A stretch of DNA of 64,000 nucleotides from Rubrivivax sp. (lineage in GTDB: Bacteria > Pseudomonadota > Gammaproteobacteria > Burkholderiales > Burkholderiaceae_C): assembly GCA_027484825.1 (NCBI GenBank), contig JAIXSE010000021.1, positions 434,001-498,000 on the forward strand. Direction: 5' to 3'. Below are positions 58,476 through 64,000 of this stretch, one piece after another (the first letter of the stretch is position 1; each line of letters begins with the position of its first letter). The translations under genes and the position numbers were made by a program. Below the pieces are notes generated by a model that made no database searches, had not been told where the DNA came from, and saw nothing but the letters and a program-made list of their open reading frames with translations.

Positions 58476-59681
58476 ATGGCTGAATCCAGCATCCCAGTGA
58501 GCCGGGCGGCGCCCGGCGCAAGAGCGCAAAGCCTGCTCCTGGGGACGATCCTCACGGCCGCGATGGCGCTGCCGATGCTTGTGCTCTATGCCGTCGGTGC
58601 GCTCGGTCCTGTGCTGGCGCAGGACCTCCGGGTGGCGCTCAGTTCCTTGGGCTGGGTCACGTTCACGACCTTCAGCATTGCTGCGGTACTGTCCCCGTGG
58701 GCGGGGCCCTTGACCGACAGGCTGGGTGCGCGGCGCGGCCTTGTACTGCTGTTCATGGCCGTGGCTCTGGCCTATGTGGCGGCGGCCTGGGTGCCAAGCC
58801 TTGCCGCACTGGCCGGCGCGGTGGCCATCGGCGGCGTGGCGCAGGCGCTGTGCAATCCGGTCACGAACCTGCTGATCGCGCGCGAGGTGGCCCCTGCGCA
58901 CAAGGCGCGGATCGTCGGACTGAAGCAGGCAGGGGTGCAGGGGGCGGCGCTGTTTGCGGGCATGGCCTTGCCCACGCTCGCATCGGGCATAGGCTGGCGT
59001 CTGGCGCTCGGCCTCATGGCGCCGATCAGTGTGCTGCTGGCTGTGACGGCGCTGGCGGTGACGAAACCCCACACGCCAGGACCCGTCCGACCCTTGCGAC
59101 CGCCGCGACCGAACCATCGGCTGGCCCTCTTGATGACCCTCCAACTCTGCGTGGGTGTGGCGCTCTCCGCGTTCGTGACCTTCCTGCCCGCGCACGCAGC
59201 GGCCAAGGGCATGAGTCTGGCGCAGGCGGGCGCGCTGATCGCCATCTTCGCGGGCACGGGAATGCTGTCGCGCATCGCACTCACGCCGTTGGCGGGGCGG
59301 CTTCCGGACGAGTCTGCGCTGATGCTTGTGTTGCTGCTGACGGCGGCCGTGGCGTCTGGAAGTGTGCTGATGGCCACCGCCGATCGGCACTGGCCGCTAT
59401 GGGGCGCGGCCGCACTGATGGGCGCCAGCGCGGTGGCCTCCAATGCCGTTGCCATGAGCATGCTGATCCGCGACGAGGGTTTCGGATCCACTGCGGTCGC
59501 CTCTGGCTGGTTGTCGGCGGGCTTCTTCGCCGGTCTGGCGATCGGGTCTCCCCTGGCTGGCGCCGTTGCGGCCGACAGTGGCAGCTTCGCGGCAACGTGG
59601 TGGGGGATTGCCACGGTGCTCTGCATCGCCGCCATGGTCACGCTGCTGCTCTGGCGCGTGCGGCGTGGCATCGAGCCGTAG
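58476..59681 (+). CDS. MFS transporter, probable metallophore exporter or importer
   Basis: This 401-residue protein has 12 predicted membrane helices and the MFS loop motif GPLTDRLGARRGL between helices 2 and 3. It is the last gene of the metallophore operon, 11 bp after the dehydrogenase gene. PdtE and QbsA in related loci are MFS proteins assigned to transport of the product; direction across the inner membrane is not decided by sequence. It ends three bases before the convergent J-domain gene, leaving no room for a terminator. Confidence 0.88.
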   Translation: MAESSIPVSRAAPGARAQSLLLGTILTAAMALPMLVLYAVGALGPVLAQDLRVALSSLGWVTFTTFSIAAVLSPWAGPLTDRLGARRGLVLLFMAVALAYVAAAWVPSLAALAGAVAIGGVAQALCNPVTNLLIAREVAPAHKARIVGLKQAGVQGAALFAGMALPTLASGIGWRLALGLMAPISVLLAVTALAVTKPHTPGPVRPLRPPRPNHRLALLMTLQLCVGVALSAFVTFLPAHAAAKGMSLAQAGALIAIFAGTGMLSRIALTPLAGRLPDESALMLVLLLTAAVASGSVLMATADRHWPLWGAAALMGASAVASNAVAMSMLIRDEGFGSTAVASGWLSAGFFAGLAIGSPLAGAVAADSGSFAATWWGIATVLCIAAMVTLLLWRVRRGIEP

Positions 59682-59684
59682 AGA

Positions 59685-61313
59685 CTAGGCCGCCAGCGTC
59701 TGCAACTGACGGCGTGCCAGGCGCACGGCTGCGCGCTGCAGCCCCAGCACGGCCACCAGCGCCAGCATTAAGGCGGTCACCTGGACCGGACCGCTGACGC
59801 CGCCCCTTTGCTGGGCCGGTGCAAGCGCGAGCAGGAAGACCCAGAGCATCGGGTAGTAGCCCGCGCGGTCGGCGATCCAGGTGACCAGCGTCGGCAGGCC
59901 CACCGTCGCCATCAGCAGCCAGCCGCTCAGGCCCAGTCGCGGTGAACGCCACAACGGGGCCTCGGGCAGGCGGGCCCCAGGGCGGAACCAGCCCAGTTCA
60001 TAGGCCTGCGCACCGGCCACGATCCACAGCATCAAGATCGGGCTGATCACGTTGTGCAGGGGATGAAGGGCGGGAAAGAGGAAGGAATACAGCATCAGCG
60101 AGACCGCCGACAGCGTGAAGGACCTGGGCAAAGCCAGGAACAGCCCCGCGATCACCAGCAGCCCAACCCTGACCACCGGCCGCTGATCGGTGTAGGCATG
60201 GAGCACTGCGGCGACGGCGGCCAGGGCCAGCAGTCCGAGCCCGAGGCAGGGCAGCAACCATCGCCATCGATCCGGGCGCAGCGGCAGCCGTTGGGCGAGC
60301 CAGGGCCAGGGGCCCCATCGCCGGATGCCCCACACCACGAGGGTGGCAATGACACAGTAACCGGCCTCCGTCAGGGAGCGGTTCACACCGTTGTAGGTCT
60401 TGCTCAGGCCTTCCGTCAACGAGAGGGACAGCGCCGCGTAGACCAGATAGACGGTCAGCAGGATGACCAGTGCCGAGACGACCTTGGCGGCCCATTCCAG
60501 CCGCTGCCACTGCGTGCTCATGGAGGGCGCCGCCCAACCGGCGCGGCGGAGCAGACTGGGGCTCATGCGTTCGAGCTGGAACTCCAGCACCGGCTTGAGT
60601 GCGGTCATCAGCAAGGCTTTCCGCACCCACAAGGGCCGACGGCCGTTCATCAGGCGTGAAAACCTCAGGATCTCGCCGGACGGCTGACGCAGATGCGGTT
60701 CCTCAATCGGTCGGTCCAGTCGCTCTTCCGCCAACCAACGAAGCCGCAGGGCGAGGTCAGCCCCCAGTTCCCGTTCCGCGCGAAGGTCCCGGTCCCATTC
60801 AAAGTGCTCGAACAGCACCTGAAGAATCTCGACCGGCCAGCCCGCGGCGTGCACAGCGGTCTGCTCGGCCCACAGCTGACTGCTGTCCAGGCGCCATTCC
60901 AGCGGCTGGTGGCTCAATTGCTCGCGGAGCGCGGGCGCTGCCGCACGCAAGGCCTCCGGGCCCTTCGTCGCGGTCAGCTCCAACCATTGGAGCAGTTCCG
61001 CAGGATCGAGCGGCGCAAAGCCACCGGATACGGCATCCGCATCGGGGGGAGGGGAAGATGCCGAAGTCGGCAGCGGCGCCACCACGACCGCGTCGCGCCC
61101 GTACCCATCCTGCTCTTGCGCATCCAGCGCCTGCGCTTGGCTCTGCTGCCACTGCGCCCCCGCTACCAGCCGCTCATACGATTCGCGCAAGGCCTGATAG
61201 GCCGCAGCATCATCGTCCGGGCGGGTGGTCTTGAGCATTCGTGCGTAGGCACGCTTGATCGCAGCCAGGTCCGTGGTCGGCGCTTCCAGGCCGAGGCGTT
61301 CCCAATCTCTCAT
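59685..61313 (-). CDS. J-domain membrane protein, partner of HscC
   Basis: This 542-residue protein starts with a short J domain (LAAIKRAYARMLKTTRPDDDAAAYQALRESYERL cut here by R31-P32-D33 where HPD is canonical). A middle soluble region (about residues 90-270) precedes eight to ten membrane helices in the C-terminal half. It is 11 bp downstream of the Hsp70 HscC gene and cotranscribed with it, as djlB/djlC accompany hscC in E. coli. RPD is common in this subfamily but may alter how it stimulates ATP hydrolysis. Confidence 0.82.
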   Translation of the reverse strand: MRDWERLGLEAPTTDLAAIKRAYARMLKTTRPDDDAAAYQALRESYERLVAGAQWQQSQAQALDAQEQDGYGRDAVVVAPLPTSASSPPPDADAVSGGFAPLDPAELLQWLELTATKGPEALRAAAPALREQLSHQPLEWRLDSSQLWAEQTAVHAAGWPVEILQVLFEHFEWDRDLRAERELGADLALRLRWLAEERLDRPIEEPHLRQPSGEILRFSRLMNGRRPLWVRKALLMTALKPVLEFQLERMSPSLLRRAGWAAPSMSTQWQRLEWAAKVVSALVILLTVYLVYAALSLSLTEGLSKTYNGVNRSLTEAGYCVIATLVVWGIRRWGPWPWLAQRLPLRPDRWRWLLPCLGLGLLALAAVAAVLHAYTDQRPVVRVGLLVIAGLFLALPRSFTLSAVSLMLYSFLFPALHPLHNVISPILMLWIVAGAQAYELGWFRPGARLPEAPLWRSPRLGLSGWLLMATVGLPTLVTWIADRAGYYPMLWVFLLALAPAQQRGGVSGPVQVTALMLALVAVLGLQRAAVRLARRQLQTLAA

Positions 61314-61324
61314 GGCGGTGACGA

Positions 61325-63025
61325 TCAGAAGCGGAAGCTGGTGTCGATGCTGTCCAAGGCCTCCTTGAAGGCCGAACGCGCCTGTCGGATGACGCGCGGG
61401 TCCTGCGTTTCCAGCGCGCTGCTGAACTGCGCCATCCAGTCCTGGATCACCTGGCGTTCCGCCCCCAGCCGGTCTTCATACAGCCGCTTGGCGCGCGCCA
61501 GCAGGTAGACGTTGTCGGCATCGTCACGGGGATGGCGCTTGAGGCCTTGCAGCTTGGCCACGGCTTCGGCCATCTGGGCGTCGCTCATGTTGGTGTCGGT
61601 ATTGCGGATCAGGGTGTTGGCCTGATTGCCGCCCAGCAGGTCGCGCACATCCACGTCCAGCAGGCCGTTGGCGTCGTAGGTGAAGCGGACGTCGACGGAG
61701 GCTTGTCCGGCCTTGGCCGGGGGAACCGCAATCTCCAGCTCTCCCAGCTTCAGGTTTTCGCTGCCGACCGGCGATTCCCCCTGCCGGATGTCCAGCTTGA
61801 TGAAGGTCTGGTTGTCCGAGACGGTGGAATACACGCCGGAGCGCGACACCGGCACCGGCGTGTTGCGTTCAATCAGGGGGCTGAAGCGGTCGCCGATGCG
61901 CGTGCCGTTCACCTCCTGCGACACGATGATGCCCAGGGAGAACGGCATCACGTCGGTGAGCACCACTTCGTCCAGCGCGGCATCGCGGGCCTTCAGGCCG
62001 GCCTGCACCGCCGCCCCCTGGGCGATGGCCTGGTCCGGGTCGATGGTGCGCAGCGGCAGACGCTGGAACAGCCGGGTGATCATCTGGCGGATCATCGGCA
62101 TGCGGGTGGCGCCGCCCACCAGCACCACTTCGTCCAGCGAGGCGGGCTGCAGCTGGGCATCGTGCAGCGCGCGCTCAATCGGGCGGCGCAGGCGATGCAG
62201 CAGTTCCGCGCTGGCTTTCTCGAAGGCGTCCCGGGTGATGTCGGCGCTCAGGGCCCGGTTGTCCAGCACCAGCTGCATGCGGGTGGACTCGCGGTCGGAG
62301 AGCTCGCGCTTGGCCAGTTCGGCCGCGCGCCACCAATGGGTGCTGCGGGAGAGCTGTTCACGCGTGGCGCTGGTGATGTCCGGGCAGGCATCGCAGAACA
62401 GCTGGCCCATCACCTGGGCGAAGTCTTCACCGCCCAGGCGCATGTCCCCGGCGCTGGCGCGAACTTCGACCACACCTTCAAAATACTCCAGCACCGACAC
62501 GTCGAAGGTGCCGCCGCCCAGGTCGAACACCAGGAAGGTGCTGTTGTTCTGGCGCTCCTGCAGCCCGTAGGCCAGACCGGCCGCCGTTGGCTCATTCAGC
62601 AGCCGCTCGACCTTCAGCCCGGCCAGTTGCCCGGCCATGCGGGTGGCGCGGCGCTGCGCATCATTGAAGTAGGCCGGGACGGTGATCACGGCTTCGGTGA
62701 CCGTCTCGCCCAGGAAGGCCTCGGCGTCCGCCTTCAGCGACTGCAACACCAGGGCCGACAGCTCTTCCGGGCGGAATTCCCGCTTGCCCAGGCGCAGACG
62801 GCGGTCGGTGCCCATGAAGCGCTTGAAGGCCTGGGCGGCCATGTCGGGATGGGTGGCGGCGCGCTCGCGGGCGGCCAGGCCCACGATGAGCTGCCCTTGA
62901 TCGTCCAGCGCCACCGCGGAGGGCGTGGAGAAGTCGCCGTGGGCGTTGCGGATCAGCTGCGGTGCGCCGTCCTTGAACACACCCACCAGGCTGTTGGTGG
63001 TGCCGAGATCGATGCCGACGATCAT
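61325..63025 (-). CDS. hscC: Hsp70 chaperone of the HscC type
   Basis: This 566-residue Hsp70 is shorter than DnaK (about 640) and close in length to E. coli HscC. ATPase motifs are MIVGIDLGTTNSLVGVF, VITVPAYFNDAQRRATR, FDLGGGTFDVSVLEYF and EVVLVGGATRMPMI; the substrate-binding domain (DVMPFSLGI, PVSRSGVYSTVSDNQ) lacks the long C-terminal lid of DnaK. I chose ATG 63025 (AGAGGGAACG upstream) because it lies directly at the MIVGIDLG start; the upstream open frame is not protein-like. Operon with the J-domain gene. Clients are unknown. Confidence 0.9.
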   Translation of the reverse strand: MIVGIDLGTTNSLVGVFKDGAPQLIRNAHGDFSTPSAVALDDQGQLIVGLAARERAATHPDMAAQAFKRFMGTDRRLRLGKREFRPEELSALVLQSLKADAEAFLGETVTEAVITVPAYFNDAQRRATRMAGQLAGLKVERLLNEPTAAGLAYGLQERQNNSTFLVFDLGGGTFDVSVLEYFEGVVEVRASAGDMRLGGEDFAQVMGQLFCDACPDITSATREQLSRSTHWWRAAELAKRELSDRESTRMQLVLDNRALSADITRDAFEKASAELLHRLRRPIERALHDAQLQPASLDEVVLVGGATRMPMIRQMITRLFQRLPLRTIDPDQAIAQGAAVQAGLKARDAALDEVVLTDVMPFSLGIIVSQEVNGTRIGDRFSPLIERNTPVPVSRSGVYSTVSDNQTFIKLDIRQGESPVGSENLKLGELEIAVPPAKAGQASVDVRFTYDANGLLDVDVRDLLGGNQANTLIRNTDTNMSDAQMAEAVAKLQGLKRHPRDDADNVYLLARAKRLYEDRLGAERQVIQDWMAQFSSALETQDPRVIRQARSAFKEALDSIDTSFRF

Positions 63026-63313
63026 GAATCCGTTCCCTCTGCTGTCTTTATTTGAATCGCGCGGGAGGATATCACCGGGGCGCCAGCGATCCGGTGTGCG
63101 CACGAAGGGTCGGCCAAAAGGGGGGTGTTGCAGAGAGGAGTCCGTGAGGATTTCGCCACGGTTGGCAGCGGCGCGAGAGGGCCGAACGCGGATCGCCCGT
63201 CGGCGGGGCATTCGATCTCCCTACGCACGCTCGGGCGGGGCGGCCTGCTAACGTCGGGCCGTTTTGCCCGAAGCGGGCCGTTCATCACCAAAGGTACCAA
63301 GGAGACAGGCCCC

Positions 63314-64000
63314 ATGAGCCTCGCAGACATTGAACTGCTCGTCATTGCGCTGATCAGCGTGCTGGGCCTGGTCGGCCTGATTGTCCTGAAACCGCGCCTG
63401 CATCCGCTGGTGGCGCTGCTGCTGGTGTCAGTGGCTGTGGGCCTGGCCACCAGCATGCCGCTGAACAAGCTGGCTTCGGCGATTTCAGGCGGCGCCGGGA
63501 AGACGCTGGGGGCGGTGGGTCTGGTGGTGGCGCTGGGCGCGATGCTGGGCAAGTTGCTGGCGGAGTCCGGCGTCACGACCCGTATCGCCGATGCCATTGT
63601 GAGCCGGTCCTCCTACCGCATGCTGCCCTGGGCGATGGCGGGGGTGGCGTTCATCATCGGCATTCCGATGTTCTTCGAGGTGGGACTGGTGGTGCTGCTG
63701 CCGCTGATCTTCGGCGTGGCCCGCAAGCTGGAGACCGGGCGCCAGGGCAGCGGCTCCGCCTATGTGTATGTGGCGGTGCCGGTGATCGCGGCGCTGGCGG
63801 CGATGCATGGCATGGTGCCGCCGCATCCCGGTCCGCTGACGGCGATTGCCACGCTCAAGACCAGCGTCGGCGCCACCATGATCTATGGCTTTGTGGCGGC
63901 CATTCCGGCCATCATCCTGGGTGGTCCGCTATATGCCGCCTTCATTGCGCCGCGCATGAAGGCGCGTCCGGATGACGCGATGATTCATCAATATGTGCCG
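63314..64000 (+). CDS. GntP-family gluconate:proton symporter, N-terminal part (cut by window edge)
   Basis: The first 229 residues of a GntP/GntT-type permease are present, ending at the window edge in frame. Hydrophobic helices (ELLVIALISVLGLVGLIVL, LVALLLVSVAVGLATSM) and family motifs GGAGKTLGAVGLVVALGAMLG, GIPMFFEVGLVVLLPLIF and MHGMVPPHPGPLTAIATL are clear. It should import gluconate or a related sugar acid with protons. AGGAGAC lies seven bases upstream of ATG 63314. A small hairpin (63266-63278) is in the leader; the 288-bp divergent gap to hscC holds both promoters, but I cannot place them. Confidence 0.92.
   Translation, partial: MSLADIELLVIALISVLGLVGLIVLKPRLHPLVALLLVSVAVGLATSMPLNKLASAISGGAGKTLGAVGLVVALGAMLGKLLAESGVTTRIADAIVSRSSYRMLPWAMAGVAFIIGIPMFFEVGLVVLLPLIFGVARKLETGRQGSGSAYVYVAVPVIAALAAMHGMVPPHPGPLTAIATLKTSVGATMIYGFVAAIPAIILGGPLYAAFIAPRMKARPDDAMIHQYVP

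Noticed and set aside
48621-59681. Thioquinolobactin cluster
   Set aside because: Core sulfur genes match, but methyltransferase, kynurenine and tryptophan genes of that pathway are absent, and copper genes are added.
59675-59690. Terminator between the MFS and J-domain genes
   Set aside because: Only three bases separate the stop codons and I see no hairpin specific to the junction.
1-64000. Insertion sequences, integrases, tRNA genes or attachment sites
   Set aside because: No transposase or integrase motif, tRNA cloverleaf or long flanking direct repeats were seen by reading; a tRNAscan and ISfinder search would settle it.

Overview
The window is GC-rich, densely coded DNA with no rRNA, tRNA, phage, insertion sequence or CRISPR array that I could see. 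Protein content suggests a free-living Gram-negative betaproteobacterium of the Burkholderiales, most like the Roseateles/Mitsuaria/Rubrivivax group: many chemotaxis genes, TonB and TolC outer-membrane proteins, an RpoE-ChrR ECF module and a GntP permease. This placement is inference from protein style, not from a marker gene.

Layout. (1) 1-853: start of a chemoreceptor, cut by the window edge. (2) 1055-9743: an ECF sigma factor/ChrR anti-sigma pair flanked by two outward-facing lipid-modification gene sets (two CFA-family methyltransferases, DUF1365, FAD oxidoreductase, DUF1295, DUF2177). I found three matching ECF-type promoters with identical 18-bp spacers, one before each transcription unit. 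(3) 10129-14666: receiver, HD-GYP phosphodiesterase, periplasmic binding protein and PAS histidine kinase in one operon; 14913-16478 is a stand-alone chemoreceptor. (4) 16548-28713: a five-gene operon for a ~2100-residue DUF4347/cadherin-repeat secreted protein with TolC, two HlyD-type adaptors and an M50-metalloprotease/HlyD fusion, but no ABC ATPase. (5) 28828-41284: a compact chemosensory operon (double-tip soluble receptor, triple CheW, CheB, HEAT protein, CheR, CheY, CheA, STAS, CheY, receptor with a CheZ-like motif, patatin). (6) 41621-48497: exported proteins (DUF2145, PHP lipoprotein, CBM9/DUF5916 barrel, esterase). (7) 48621-59681: DUF2946, TonB receptor, copper-uptake-associated protein, MoeZ-like E1/rhodanese, JAMM protease, ThiS-like sulfur carrier, CaiB-like protein, AMP ligase, acyl-CoA dehydrogenase and MFS exporter. 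This resembles the pdt and qbs thiocarboxylate-metallophore loci, here tied to copper. (8) 59685-63025: HscC-type Hsp70 with a J-domain membrane protein; 63314-64000: start of a GntP-family permease.

The two most interesting systems are the ABC-less secretion operon (16548-28713), whose M50 protein carries a PqqD/RRE-like N-terminus and whose substrate carries an LEPR-type N-terminal motif, and the copper-associated thiocarboxylate metallophore operon (49384-59681), in which the sulfur carrier is encoded as a proprotein needing the adjacent JAMM protease. All functional assignments rest on reading motifs and gene order; no database search was run.
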